From NCBI GenBank assembly GCA_003162635.1, contig PMNE01000030.1:144889-189555 (forward strand): a stretch of 44,667 bases of DNA. Reading direction: 5' to 3'. The notes beneath the pieces are model-generated. The model worked only from the letters and a program-made list of their open reading frames with translations. It was not told the DNA's origin and ran no database searches. The translations under genes were made by a program, and so were the position numbers. The DNA comes from Ignavibacteriota bacterium (GTDB taxonomy: Bacteria; Bacteroidota; Ignavibacteria; UBA10030; UBA6906). Below are positions 1 through 8,451 of the stretch, in pieces (the stretch's first letter is position 1; every line of letters begins with the position of its first letter).

Positions 1-98
1 AATGTCGCAATCTGGGCCTCGGCCGCGCTGAGCGACAAAGCCGCGGCGATGCAAACGAAACGCGTTCTGCCAGGCAGGAACCCGCCGCGGAAGACCAT
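1..98 (-). CDS. N-terminus of an exported protein, partial (runs off the left edge)
   Basis: Reading leftward from an ATG at 98, an open frame continues to the window edge for 32 codons. The visible part looks like a Sec signal peptide: arginines near the start, a hydrophobic stretch FVCIAAALSLSAAEA, and an Ala-Glu-Ala/Gln cleavage-like site. No SD is visible upstream. It diverges from the receiver gene starting at 163, and the space between holds that gene's promoter. The mature protein lies outside the window, so no function can be named. Confidence is limited by the short length. Confidence 0.5.
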   Translation of the reverse strand, partial: MVFRGGFLPGRTRFVCIAAALSLSAAEAQIAT

Positions 99-109
99 GG
101 GCAAATTGT

Positions 110-138
110 TTGACTTTTGGGGCAATTTTCGGTATATA
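110..138 (+). promoter_or_regulatory. Sigma-70-like promoter of the receiver gene
   Basis: TTGACT at 110-115 and TATATA at 133-138 are separated by exactly 17 bp. Transcription would begin near 145, about 18 nt before the ATG at 163. This makes the upstream in-frame ATG at 49 unlikely, because it lies before the promoter. The match is close to the sigma-70 consensus and unlike the Bacteroidia -33/-7 pattern. Confidence 0.7.
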
Positions 139-162
139 GCGTTGACATTACTACACCTACCC

Positions 163-528
163 ATGGACCAATTACGAATTCTCTATGTTGACGACGATCC
201 CGATCTGCGGACGATCGTCCGGGATCAGTTGACGCTCGTGGGTTACGTGTTGGACGAAGCGGAGGATGGCGCCGTCGCGATCCAAATGTTGGGGACTGGG
301 AATTACGACCTGATGCTCCTCGATATCAACATGCCGAGGAAGTCGGGGATCGACGTACTGAAGATCATCAAGGACCAGGGATTGAAGTGCAAGGTCATCA
401 TGCTGACCGGGCGGGTGGGCTTCTCCGTGGCCACGGAGACGCTGAAGCTTGGTGCGGATGACTACATCACGAAGCCTTTTACCATCGACTATCTTCTCTT
501 TTCGATCAAGCGGGTCATGGGACGATAA
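163..528 (+). CDS. Single-domain response regulator (CheY-like receiver)
   Basis: The 121-residue protein is one complete receiver domain with no output domain. Visible hallmarks are the acidic triad D10-D11-D12, phospho-acceptor D54 in LLLDINMP, T82 in VIMLTG and K104 in TKPF. It should be phosphorylated by a histidine kinase and act through protein contacts or as a phosphorelay intermediate. I chose the start at 163 because the family begins just before ILYVDDD and because a good promoter lies between the upstream ATG at 49 and this one. No kinase lies beside it, so its partner is unknown. A strong terminator follows, making it a one-gene transcript. Confidence 0.88.
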   Translation: MDQLRILYVDDDPDLRTIVRDQLTLVGYVLDEAEDGAVAIQMLGTGNYDLMLLDINMPRKSGIDVLKIIKDQGLKCKVIMLTGRVGFSVATETLKLGADDYITKPFTIDYLLFSIKRVMGR

Positions 529-558
529 CCCGTCCCCTGCGTGACGGCAGTTTCACTG

Positions 559-600
559 AACGACAAAAGCGGCTCTTCGGCCGCTTTTGTCGTTTTGTTC
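559..600 (+). terminator. Strong intrinsic terminator
   Basis: A perfect 13-bp stem (561-573 with 580-592), extendable by two A-T pairs, encloses the loop TCTTCG and is followed by TTTTGTTC. It lies 30 bp after the receiver stop and before the end of the convergent ahcY gene at 622. It is best oriented for the plus strand, and the A/T-rich stem base could also help stop ahcY transcripts. Confidence 0.9.
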
Positions 601-621
601 TCTCCCATCCACCATGGAGGC

Positions 622-1902
622 TTACGTGCCGGCGCTGAAGTCCTCCATATAGGCTTCCTGCTCGGGCGTCAGTTTGTCGATCCTGATTCCCTGCGTCGAA
701 AGTTTCACGTTGGCGATCTCCTGATCCTGTGCGGACGGGATGTCGTGGACGCCGTTCTCAAGGCGAACCCCCTTGCGGTGCAATTCCACAAGCCGGAGCT
801 GCGACATGAACTGGTTGGCGAACGACATATCCATTACCTCCGACGGGTGTCCCTCCGCCGCCGCCAGGTTCACCAGACGGCCCTGGGCGAGCACATAGAT
901 CCTTCGGCCGTTTTTGAGCGTGTATTCTTCGTTGTTCATCCTGATCTCGCGTTTCCTCTTTGTGAACTTCGCGAGGTGGACGAGATTTACTTCGCAATCA
1001 TAGTGCCCTGTATTGCATACGATCGCCCCGTTCTTCATGACCTTGAAGTGCCTATCAATGATAACGTCCTTCACTCCCGTGGCGGTAATAAACACGTCGC
1101 CGACCTTCGCCGCCTGGTCCATCGGCATCACGCGGTAACCTTCGAGGGTTGCTTTCAGGGCGGCAGTCGGTTTTACTTCGGTCACGATGACATTGGCGCC
1201 GAGTCCCTTTGCGCGCATCGCAACACCCTTCCCGCAATGACCGAACCCTGCCACGACGATATTCTTTCCCGCCAGCAGTACGCTGGTGGCCCGCAGCACG
1301 CCATCGAGGGTTGACTGTCCGGTCCCGTAGACGTTGTCGAAATCCCATTTCGTCTCAGCATCATTGACCGCGATCACCGGATACTTCAATGCGCCGGCCC
1401 CGGCCATGGCGCGGAGGCGGTGGACGCCCGTCGTCGTTTCCTCCGTCCCGCCGATGACGAATTTCTGGGCAAATTCCGGATGCTTGTTGTGAATCGTAAA
1501 AATGAGGTCCGCACCGTCGTCCAGGGTCAGGTGGGGGTGAAACTTCAGTGTCTCCTCGATGCACCAATAGAACTCCTTTGTATTCATCCCGTGCCAAGCG
1601 AAGATCGACGTTCCGTCCTTTGCCAGGGCAGCCGCAACAGCGTCGTTGGTGGACAGCGGATTGCAGCCGCTCCAGCTCACCTCCGCACCGGCTTCGATGA
1701 ACGTCCTGACGAGGACCGCAGTCTCCTTGGTGACATGGAGGCAGCCGGCAATGCGATAGCCCTTGAACGGCTTTGTCTTCGCATATTTCGCGCGCAGTGC
1801 CGTAAGCACCGGCATGCGCGATTCCGCCCATTCGATCAGGAGGTTTCCCTGGGACGCAAGGCCCAGATCCTTCACCTTGTACTTCCCCGACTTGTGATTC
1901 AT
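622..1902 (-). CDS. ahcY: S-adenosylhomocysteine hydrolase
   Basis: This cytoplasmic enzyme reversibly splits S-adenosylhomocysteine into adenosine and homocysteine, removing the product that inhibits methyltransferases. The 426-residue frame has EETTTGVHRL, AVNDAETK, the NAD-binding glycine loop GFGHCGKG, ATGVKDVI and GHPSEVMDMSFANQ. Its length and glycine loop resemble the shorter archaeal/Thermotoga-type enzymes rather than the longer proteobacterial or eukaryotic form. The open frame extends upstream to 2076, but the start at 1902 is preferred: it has a GGAGAG SD, it follows metK by 34 bp, and the extra N-terminal residues look non-coding. It is the last gene of the nucleotidyltransferase-metK-ahcY operon. 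Confidence 0.95.
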   Translation of the reverse strand: MNHKSGKYKVKDLGLASQGNLLIEWAESRMPVLTALRAKYAKTKPFKGYRIAGCLHVTKETAVLVRTFIEAGAEVSWSGCNPLSTNDAVAAALAKDGTSIFAWHGMNTKEFYWCIEETLKFHPHLTLDDGADLIFTIHNKHPEFAQKFVIGGTEETTTGVHRLRAMAGAGALKYPVIAVNDAETKWDFDNVYGTGQSTLDGVLRATSVLLAGKNIVVAGFGHCGKGVAMRAKGLGANVIVTEVKPTAALKATLEGYRVMPMDQAAKVGDVFITATGVKDVIIDRHFKVMKNGAIVCNTGHYDCEVNLVHLAKFTKRKREIRMNNEEYTLKNGRRIYVLAQGRLVNLAAAEGHPSEVMDMSFANQFMSQLRLVELHRKGVRLENGVHDIPSAQDQEIANVKLSTQGIRIDKLTPEQEAYMEDFSAGT

Positions 1903-1936
1903 TCCGTTTCTGCTCTCCAGTGAGTAAATGTGATGA

Positions 1937-3079
1937 TTACTTGATTGCTTTGAGGAGTTTATCGACGAGGTCAAGCTTCTCCCACGTAAAATCCTTGTCA
2001 TTCCGTCCGAAGTGCCCATAGGAGGCCGTCTTCCGGTAGATCGGGCGGCGGAGGTTAAGCCGTCTGATGATTCCACCCGGCGTCATGTCGATCTCCTTGA
2101 TGATTGCCTTGTCCAATTCACTGTCGGGAATGCGTCCTGTCCCACGCGTATCCACGTGGATTGACACGGGTTCCCGGACCCCGATCGCATAAGCGACCTG
2201 GATGAGACATTCATCCGCCAGTCCCGATGCGACGATGTTCTTGGCGATATGTCGTGCTGCGTAGGCCGCGCTTCTATCGACCTTGGAAGGATCTTTTCCG
2301 GAGAATGCGCCGCCGCCGTGGGGGGCCTTCCCGCCGTACGTATCGACGATGATCTTCCGGCCCGTGAGACCGGTATCGCCATGGGGGCCGCCGATTTCAA
2401 ATCTCCCCGTCGGATTGACGAGAATCACCGTCTCCTTGTCCAAGAGACCTTCGGGGATGACAGGTTTGATCACGTAGCGGATCACGTCCTCTTTGATCTT
2501 CTTCTGCGTGACATTCGGATCGTGCTGGGTGGAGATCACGACGGTGTGCACCCGCGAAGGTTTCTGTCCGTGATATTCAATCGTCACCTGCGATTTCGCG
2601 TCGGGACGGAGGTACGGCATCAGCTTTGGCTGTTTCTTCCGAAGATCGGTGAGGCGCTTCACCAGTTTGTGGGCGTACATAAGAGGCATCGGCATGAATT
2701 CCGGTGTCTCGTTCGTCGCATAGCCGAACATCATCCCCTGGTCTCCCGCCCCGCCCGTGTCGACACCCCTGGCTATGTCTGGCGACTGTGAATGAATGCT
2801 GGAAAGCACCGAACACGACTCGGCGTCGAACCGGTATTCGGCCTTTGTGTAGCCGATGTCACGAATGACCTGTCGGACGATGTCCTGGACCTCGATGTAG
2901 GCATGCGTGGTAATCTCCCCGCCAACCAACACAAGCCCCGTCGTTGCGAACGTCTCGCACGCCACACGTGCATTCCTGTCTTGCGCGAGGATTGCATCCA
3001 AGATCGCATCGGAGATCTGATCGCAGACCTTGTCCGGATGACCTTCCGAAACGGATTCTGACGTAAACAGATATGACAT
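1937..3079 (-). CDS. metK: S-adenosylmethionine synthetase
   Basis: It makes S-adenosylmethionine from methionine and ATP, the first step of the activated methyl cycle that ahcY closes just downstream. The 380-residue protein starts [17 protein letters not shown], the family's N-terminal signature, and contains [12 protein letters not shown] and the phosphate-binding [13 protein letters not shown] region followed by YGG...[11 protein letters not shown] placed the start at the ATG at 3079 because TTGAGGAAT lies correctly upstream; an in-frame TTG at 3091 lacks this. The gene follows the nucleotidyltransferase by 40 bp and precedes ahcY by 34 bp, consistent with one transcript. Confidence 0.96.
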   Translation of the reverse strand: MSYLFTSESVSEGHPDKVCDQISDAILDAILAQDRNARVACETFATTGLVLVGGEITTHAYIEVQDIVRQVIRDIGYTKAEYRFDAESCSVLSSIHSQSPDIARGVDTGGAGDQGMMFGYATNETPEFMPMPLMYAHKLVKRLTDLRKKQPKLMPYLRPDAKSQVTIEYHGQKPSRVHTVVISTQHDPNVTQKKIKEDVIRYVIKPVIPEGLLDKETVILVNPTGRFEIGGPHGDTGLTGRKIIVDTYGGKAPHGGGAFSGKDPSKVDRSAAYAARHIAKNIVASGLADECLIQVAYAIGVREPVSIHVDTRGTGRIPDSELDKAIIKEIDMTPGGIIRRLNLRRPIYRKTASYGHFGRNDKDFTWEKLDLVDKLLKAIK

Positions 3080-3119
3080 GGTATTCCTCAAGAGTGGACG
3101 AATAGGTAAAAACCCAGGT

Positions 3120-4097
3120 TCAGAAAAATTCGATTTCGGACTCCCCGCCGATGTTGATCCGCTTGAAACTCCCTGTCAGCACAGAACCGTTTCCGATGAT
3201 GGAATTATCGAGCAACATTCCTTGTACGCGGGCACCTTCGCTGATGATCGAGTTGCGTATCACGCATCCGCTCACTTCGGCATTATTTCCCACCGAAGTA
3301 TTGGGGCCGACGATACAATTCGAAAGGTTCGCAGAAGGTGCGATATAGACGGGTTCGTTGATCACGACGCCGGGAATCGCATTGCTGGTGGAGCGTTTTT
3401 GCAGCAGGGCTCTGTTCGTCGAGAGAAGCGTCTCCGGTTTTCCACAATCATACCAACCTTCGACCTTGAACGGCACGATCATTTCTCCCCGATCGATCAT
3501 CCCTTGGAGGGCGTCGGTGAGCTGGTATTCTCCCTTCGTCCGTGCATCGCGGGTCACCAGATCGTTGAGACACTCAACAAGAAGCCGGGGGTGGACAATA
3601 TAATAGAGCCCCACAATTGCAAGATTTGTCGTCGGCTTTTCCGGTTTTTCGACAAGGCGGATAATCCTGCCATTCTGGATTTCCGCCACACCAAACCTGC
3701 GCGGATCCTCAACGGCTTTCACCCCGAGTGCGGAGACTTTTCCCTGCAGAACCGGCGCAAGGTCGACATCGAATATCGTGTCGCCAAGGATGATGAGGAT
3801 CGGTTCTGCGCCGATCGTCTTTTCCGACAGGTGGATCGCGTGCCCGAGGCCGAGCCGCTCTTCCTGTTCCACATAGTCGACGGGAAAGTCCGGGTATGCA
3901 CCGCTGACGTACTCCCGGATTTTCTCGCCCATATTCCCAACGACAATAGTCGCTTCGGTAATACCTTCGCCACGGACCTTGTCAATGATATGGCCGAGAA
4001 TCGGTTTCCCGGCGACATTGAGCAGGACTTTGGGGAGAGCGTACGTATGAGGACGGAGCCGGCTGCCGACTCCGGCCACCGGTATGATTGCTCGCAT
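3120..4097 (-). CDS. Sugar-1-phosphate nucleotidyltransferase (glucose-1-phosphate thymidylyltransferase-like)
   Basis: The 325-residue protein has an N-terminal nucleotidyltransferase domain (about residues 1-235) with the pyrophosphorylase signature [16 protein letters not shown], the metal-site segment [10 protein letters not shown], the sugar-site segment VEKPEKP and [14 protein letters not shown] left-handed beta-helix tail (about 250-320) shows hexapeptide repeats such as [19 protein letters not shown]. It should join a nucleoside triphosphate to a sugar-1-phosphate in the cytoplasm, giving nucleotide sugars for envelope glycans. The exact nucleotide and sugar cannot be read from sequence. 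It heads the operon with metK and ahcY. Confidence 0.85.
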   Translation of the reverse strand: MRAIIPVAGVGSRLRPHTYALPKVLLNVAGKPILGHIIDKVRGEGITEATIVVGNMGEKIREYVSGAYPDFPVDYVEQEERLGLGHAIHLSEKTIGAEPILIILGDTIFDVDLAPVLQGKVSALGVKAVEDPRRFGVAEIQNGRIIRLVEKPEKPTTNLAIVGLYYIVHPRLLVECLNDLVTRDARTKGEYQLTDALQGMIDRGEMIVPFKVEGWYDCGKPETLLSTNRALLQKRSTSNAIPGVVINEPVYIAPSANLSNCIVGPNTSVGNNAEVSGCVIRNSIISEGARVQGMLLDNSIIGNGSVLTGSFKRINIGGESEIEFF

Positions 4098-4138
4098 GGT
4101 CTGTCAGTACTCTTGCAAATCAGGAATAAAAGTCATGT

Positions 4139-4167
4139 AAGGTAAAGAACCGGTCTCCCAGAAGCAA
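4139..4167 (-). promoter_or_regulatory. Candidate promoter of the nucleotidyltransferase-metK-ahcY operon
   Basis: On the minus strand TTGCTT (4162-4167) and TACCTT (4139-4144) are 17 bp apart, with transcription predicted to start near 4132, about 35 nt before the ATG at 4097. The -10 box matches only TAnnnT, so this is a moderate candidate. It lies in the divergent region shared with the isomerase promoter. Confidence 0.4.
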
Positions 4168-4246
4168 GATACTCATTCGCTGCGGCCGTTCAGGAGATCT
4201 GCGTCACACGTCCCTTGCGAACGATTCTTGCAATGAGCGGTGATGT

Positions 4247-4275
4247 TTGATTCTCAGGCGCTAAATTGGTATAAT
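4247..4275 (+). promoter_or_regulatory. Sigma-70-like promoter of the isoprenoid/HPr/envelope operon
   Basis: TTGATT at 4247-4252 and a perfect TATAAT at 4270-4275 are 17 bp apart. The predicted transcription start, near 4282, lies after the GTG/ATG codons at 4240-4245 and 27 nt before the ATG at 4309, so it decides the start of the isomerase gene. Confidence 0.75.
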
Positions 4276-4308
4276 TTTGAGGATTTCCATTACCCCACCC
4301 ACGATCCC

Positions 4309-5355
4309 ATGCCCAAGAAGGCACGCACACACACCACGGCATCACGAAAGGAACAACACGTCGAGATTCTCTCACGGCGTGATATCCGTTTTCGCGGGAA
4401 GACGACCGGCCTGGAGCGTCTGGATTTCGTGCACAACGCTCTGCCAGAAATCGATCTCGCGGAAGTCAGGACGGGGACCGAGTTTCTAGGGCGGAAGCTC
4501 GCGCTCCCATTCATGGTCTCCTGCATGACGGGCGGCTTTGCCGGTGCGCTGGCGATCAACCGCGGCCTTGCGACTGTTTGCGAGGAAAAACGGATCGCTA
4601 TGGGCGTGGGGAGCCAGCGGCAGGCGCTGGAGGATAGTCAATTCCACCGCACATTCCGTATCGTCCGGGAAGTCGCCCCATCGATCCCCGTTGTGGGAAA
4701 TATCGGGGCGGCCGAAGTTGCGGGCCTGAGAGACGCGGCGCCGATACAGAGACTCATCGAGATCATTCACGCCGATGCATTTGCGGTCCATTTGAACGCT
4801 CCCCAGGAGTTCATGCAGCCCGAAGGGAATCCAAGGTTCCGCGGCGTTTTGGAGGGAATAGCAATGTTGGTACGCTCCCTCCCCATTCCCGTCATCGTCA
4901 AGGAAATCGGCGCAGGCCTCTCAGCAGACGTGGTCGGCCGCCTGCTGGATGCTGGGGTTCGCTGGATCGACGTTGCGGGGGCGGGAGGGACGAGCTGGAC
5001 CGGAGTGGAGACACTCCGCCGGAAGGATCGGACGGTGGGAGAACATTTCTGGGACTGGGGCATTCCTACGGCGGACGCGGTAAGGGATGCCGCAATGCTC
5101 CGCACGCAGGGACACAGCTTCACCCTCGTGGCTTCCGGTGGGATAACGACCGGACTGGAAGCAGCAAAATGCCTTGCACTCGGCGCAGATATTGCCGCAG
5201 CCGCAAGACCGATGCTCTCGGCACTCCACGCAAAGGGGGTTGCCGGTCTCCGAGAGGTGATTGACGCATGGGCAATGGAGTTGCGCGGCGCCATGTTCCT
5301 GACCGGCAGTCGCACCCTCGCCGACCTCAGACTCGCGCCCCTCGTGCGCCGATGA
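4309..5355 (+). CDS. fni: Type 2 isopentenyl-diphosphate delta-isomerase
   Basis: This FMN- and NADPH-dependent enzyme interconverts isopentenyl and dimethylallyl diphosphate. The 348-residue TIM-barrel protein shows SRKEQHVEI near the start, SCMTGG, GVGSQRQAL, GNIGAAE, the substrate/metal segment HLNAPQEFMQPEGN, VIVKEIGAG, VAGAGGTSW and ASGGITTG, all typical of the type 2 family and absent from the unrelated type 1 enzyme. The frame is open from 4240, but the promoter at 4247-4275 favours the ATG at 4309; no SD is seen there. The stop overlaps the next start as ATGA, which fits coupling to the prenyl synthase that uses its product. Confidence 0.93.
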   Translation: MPKKARTHTTASRKEQHVEILSRRDIRFRGKTTGLERLDFVHNALPEIDLAEVRTGTEFLGRKLALPFMVSCMTGGFAGALAINRGLATVCEEKRIAMGVGSQRQALEDSQFHRTFRIVREVAPSIPVVGNIGAAEVAGLRDAAPIQRLIEIIHADAFAVHLNAPQEFMQPEGNPRFRGVLEGIAMLVRSLPIPVIVKEIGAGLSADVVGRLLDAGVRWIDVAGAGGTSWTGVETLRRKDRTVGEHFWDWGIPTADAVRDAAMLRTQGHSFTLVASGGITTGLEAAKCLALGADIAAAARPMLSALHAKGVAGLREVIDAWAMELRGAMFLTGSRTLADLRLAPLVRR

Positions 5356-6389
5356 GGACATCGAAGAGATCGGCATATCGCCGCCGGATGGAAGAGTTGC
5401 GTCGAGAGGCAGGCCGGAATCTCCGGATTCTCCCGGCGGCGATCACGGCGCGCTCGCTGCGCAACGGATGCACGTATCTGCTCGACGGCGGGGGAAAGCA
5501 TATCCGCTCCACCATCGTCGTCCTTTCCTGCCAGGCCGTCGGCGGCAAGGGCGCGGATGCGGCAGACGCCGCGGCCGCGGTGGAGATCCTCCATAACTTC
5601 ACACTTGTCCATGACGACATTATGGACAACGCCGATGCGAGGCGCGGAAGACGAACCGTCCACACGAAGTGGGATGTGAATCTGGCTCTGCTGGTCGGGG
5701 ACGTGCTGGTGGGCAGCGCGTATGAACGCCTGCTGAAGGGGGCCAGGGGGCATCACCGGGAGCTCGCTGCCCTCTTCACACAGGGGTTAATCGACGTCTG
5801 TGACGGACAAGCGCTCGATCTCGAGAATGAGCGCCGCAAGGATGTCACCGTCGCGCAATACTTTCGGATGATCGAAAAGAAAACGGGGGCCCTCCTGGGG
5901 ATGTCGGCCGAACTGGGCGGGATCATTGGGGGCGGAACCCCGCGACAGCAGCGCGCCCTGCGCGTCTTTGGTCGCTGCCTCGGCAGGGCGTTTCAGCTCC
6001 AGGATGATCTGCTCGACGTCGTCGCGGACCCGGCAGACTTCGGAAAGACGATCGGCGGCGACATCATCGGAAGAAAGAAAACGTTCCTCCTCCTGACGGC
6101 AGTCCGAAAGGCCGCCGGAGGGGACCGGCGCCTGCTGGAGTCGGTGCTTCGCAAGGGAAACTCGTCCAGGCCGTGGAGGAAGCGGACCGGAGCGCTGACA
6201 GAGGCAGGGAGAGAGACCGTTGCGGCGGTCGCGGCGCTCTACGAAAGGTGCGGAGCTCTGGACGATGCGCGGCGCCTTATCCGCCGGAATACCGACGAAG
6301 CTCTCCGCTCGCTGTCCCGCCTGCCGGACACCGTCGCGCGCTCCATGCTCGTCCAGCTTGCCGAGGATCTCACCACGCGGGTGTCATGA
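5352..6389 (+). CDS. Polyprenyl diphosphate synthase, probably geranylgeranyl diphosphate synthase
   Basis: The 345-residue all-helical prenyltransferase condenses isopentenyl diphosphate with allylic diphosphates. The first aspartate-rich motif is HDDIMD followed by ADARRGRRT, the second is QLQDDLLDVV, and GGKHIR near the start binds isopentenyl diphosphate. The residue five positions before the first motif is Phe (NFTLVHDD), which in characterised type I archaeal enzymes limits the product to about C20; long-chain synthases carry a small residue there. The first motif is DDxxD with no insertion, unlike bacterial FPP synthases. A C20 product is therefore inference. The start overlaps the isomerase stop (ATGA), and the ptsH gene follows after 7 bp. 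Confidence 0.88.
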   Translation: MRTSKRSAYRRRMEELRREAGRNLRILPAAITARSLRNGCTYLLDGGGKHIRSTIVVLSCQAVGGKGADAADAAAAVEILHNFTLVHDDIMDNADARRGRRTVHTKWDVNLALLVGDVLVGSAYERLLKGARGHHRELAALFTQGLIDVCDGQALDLENERRKDVTVAQYFRMIEKKTGALLGMSAELGGIIGGGTPRQQRALRVFGRCLGRAFQLQDDLLDVVADPADFGKTIGGDIIGRKKTFLLLTAVRKAAGGDRRLLESVLRKGNSSRPWRKRTGALTEAGRETVAAVAALYERCGALDDARRLIRRNTDEALRSLSRLPDTVARSMLVQLAEDLTTRVS

Positions 6390-6396
6390 GAGACGA

Positions 6397-6663
6397 ATGA
6401 TCGAACAAACGGTGACGATCCTGAACCGGAAAGGGCTTCACACCAGACCGGCCGCCCTGTTGGTAAAAACCGCGGCGCGCTTTCAATCGGAATTGACCCT
6501 GGCAAAGGATGGATTCGAAATCAACGGCAAGAGCATTATTGGGGTGATGACGCTCGCGGCGGAACAGGGTTCGCAGCTTACGATCCGTGTCGAAGGACCC
6601 GATGAGGAAGAGGCCGCTGCCGCCATTGTTGCGATATTTGAACGCAAGTTCGACGAGGAATAG
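6397..6663 (+). CDS. ptsH: HPr phosphocarrier protein
   Basis: This small cytoplasmic protein takes phosphate from Enzyme I on a histidine. The 88-residue frame has the active-site segment GLHTRPAAL with H15 and R17, and the regulatory-site segment INGKSIIGVMTL with S46, where HPr kinase acts in lineages that have it. The start at 6397 gives exactly a family-length protein and a GAGAG SD; the longer upstream open frame overlaps the prenyl synthase. Enzyme I begins at the base after its stop. No sugar permease (EII) gene is in the window, so the phosphate acceptor could be regulatory or encoded elsewhere. Confidence 0.95.
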   Translation: MIEQTVTILNRKGLHTRPAALLVKTAARFQSELTLAKDGFEINGKSIIGVMTLAAEQGSQLTIRVEGPDEEEAAAAIVAIFERKFDEE

Positions 6664-8451
6664 ATGGAATCCGAAATCACCATACGACCCGAAGTCGTCC
6701 TGAAGGGCATTGCCGCCGCACCTGGCATCGCCTGTGGCGCGGCGTACCTGTACAGCAAACACGTTCCTCAGGTCCAGGTCAAGTCGATCGTCCCGAAGGA
6801 AGTCGAGGGAGAGGTCCAGCGGCTGCGCAACGCCACGTCCCGTTCGGAAAAGGAATTGTCGAAGATCCATGCTTTCGCAGAGCAGCGGCTGGGGTCCCAG
6901 AACGCGCGGATCTTCGAGGCACAGATCATGATCCTCAGCGACCAGATCCTGATGGGATCGATCGAGAAGCGAATAGGCGCCGAGTTGAAGAACGCCGAAG
7001 CAATTGTGGCGGATGAGATCAATAAATACAAACGCGTGATGCTCGCGTCCCCTGATGAATACATGCACGAACGGGCGCACGACGTGGACGATATCATGAA
7101 CAGGATCATTCGGAACATTCAGGATCAAAAGCTGTATTCGCGCCTGGAAGGCGAGTCTATCATTGTGTCGGAAACGCTTGCGCCGGCCGACACGGTGGTG
7201 TTCAGCAGGAATCAGATTCTGGGCTATGCAACCGACATGGGAGGCGTGACGTCGCATGCGGCGATCCTGTCGCGTTCATTGAAGATTCCCGCTGTCGTCG
7301 GACTCCGCACGGCAACGAAGTTGATCAAGACGGGTGATACGATCGCACTGGACGGGTACGCCGGTGTCGTCGTCCTCAACCCCACCGAAGAGACGCTGCA
7401 AACGCTGATGCAGAAGAGACAGCGATTCAAGGAGTTCGAAGAGCGCCTCGTCGATATCGCAGGACTGCCTGCAGAGACACCCGATCATAAGCATATCGAG
7501 TTGTCGGCCAATATCGAATTCGACGACGAGATCGAATTCTGCCGACAGCAGGGATCTGCCGGGATCGGCCTGTTCCGGACAGAAAGCCAGCTCATCGGGA
7601 AAGAGCGATATCCGACGGAAGAGGAACAATACGAGGTCTACCGGGCCGTTGCCGATGGAATCTCCCCGCACTCGGTGATCTTCCGCACTTTCGACGTCGG
7701 CGGGGACAAGATCGGGCCCGATACGGAACATGAGGAGAATCCGTTCCTTGGATGGCGGGGCATCAGGGCGATGCTCGACCGGCCGGAACTCTTTCTCGCG
7801 CAGCTTCGCAGCATTCTCCGCGCCAGCAGCGGGAAGAACGTCCGGATCATGTTCCCCATGGTCTCCAACGTTACGGAAATCCTCCGCGCCAAGGCAATGG
7901 TCGAACAGGCGAAGAAGGAACTGAACACGCGTGGCATGCCGTACGATGCGGGGGTTAAGGTCGGCGTGATGGTGGAAATTCCGGCGGCGGCGGTCATGGC
8001 GGACCAGATCGCCGGCGAAGTGGACTTTCTAAGCATCGGCACGAATGATCTGATCCAGTATCTTCTCGCCGTGGACAGAAACAACAACGCTGTCCAGTCG
8101 GTCTACCAACCCTTTCATCCCGCCGTGCTGCGCACCATCAAGCACATCATCGAGGCCGGGCACAAGCGCGGCGTTTGGGTCGGAATGTGCGGGGAAATGG
8201 CGGGCGATCCTCTGGCCACGGTGTTGTTGGTCGGCCTCGGAATCGACGAGCTCTCCGTCATCCCCGTGGTGCTCCCGGAGATCAAGAAGATTATCCTCTC
8301 CATACGCCAGCGGGACGCGAAGCGGGTTGCTGAAAAAGCTCTCTCTCTCCCGACCGATCAGGAGGTCCGCGATTACCTCTGGTCGGTCATGCGCGACAGG
8401 TTGCCCGAGATACCCTTCGAAGAACAATCCGACATAGGAGTTCCTCCATGA
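6664..8451 (+). CDS. ptsI: Phosphoenolpyruvate-protein phosphotransferase (PTS Enzyme I)
   Basis: Enzyme I autophosphorylates from phosphoenolpyruvate and passes the phosphate to HPr. The 595-residue protein is of normal length. An N-terminal HPr-binding/phosphohistidine domain contains MGGVTSHAAILSRS with catalytic H198, and a C-terminal TIM-barrel PEP-binding domain has GIGLFRTE, MFPMVS, VMVEIPAA, IGTNDLIQY and GMCGEMAGD with the conserved C509. It starts directly after the HPr stop and overlaps the isomerase gene as ATGA, so HPr, Enzyme I and the isomerase should be translated in concert. Confidence 0.96.
   Translation: MESEITIRPEVVLKGIAAAPGIACGAAYLYSKHVPQVQVKSIVPKEVEGEVQRLRNATSRSEKELSKIHAFAEQRLGSQNARIFEAQIMILSDQILMGSIEKRIGAELKNAEAIVADEINKYKRVMLASPDEYMHERAHDVDDIMNRIIRNIQDQKLYSRLEGESIIVSETLAPADTVVFSRNQILGYATDMGGVTSHAAILSRSLKIPAVVGLRTATKLIKTGDTIALDGYAGVVVLNPTEETLQTLMQKRQRFKEFEERLVDIAGLPAETPDHKHIELSANIEFDDEIEFCRQQGSAGIGLFRTESQLIGKERYPTEEEQYEVYRAVADGISPHSVIFRTFDVGGDKIGPDTEHEENPFLGWRGIRAMLDRPELFLAQLRSILRASSGKNVRIMFPMVSNVTEILRAKAMVEQAKKELNTRGMPYDAGVKVGVMVEIPAAAVMADQIAGEVDFLSIGTNDLIQYLLAVDRNNNAVQSVYQPFHPAVLRTIKHIIEAGHKRGVWVGMCGEMAGDPLATVLLVGLGIDELSVIPVVLPEIKKIILSIRQRDAKRVAEKALSLPTDQEVRDYLWSVMRDRLPEIPFEEQSDIGVPP

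Noticed and set aside
541-1314. Long plus-strand open frame over ahcY
   Set aside because: It is antisense to ahcY, arginine/histidine-rich with no recognisable motif, and disagrees with the clear gene on the other strand.
3078-4145. Long plus-strand open frame over the nucleotidyltransferase gene
   Set aside because: It is antisense to a clear enzyme gene and has a noise-like composition.
4240-4308. Upstream GTG/ATG starts for the isomerase gene
   Set aside because: A TTGATT-17-TATAAT promoter covers this stretch, so an mRNA would start after these codons.
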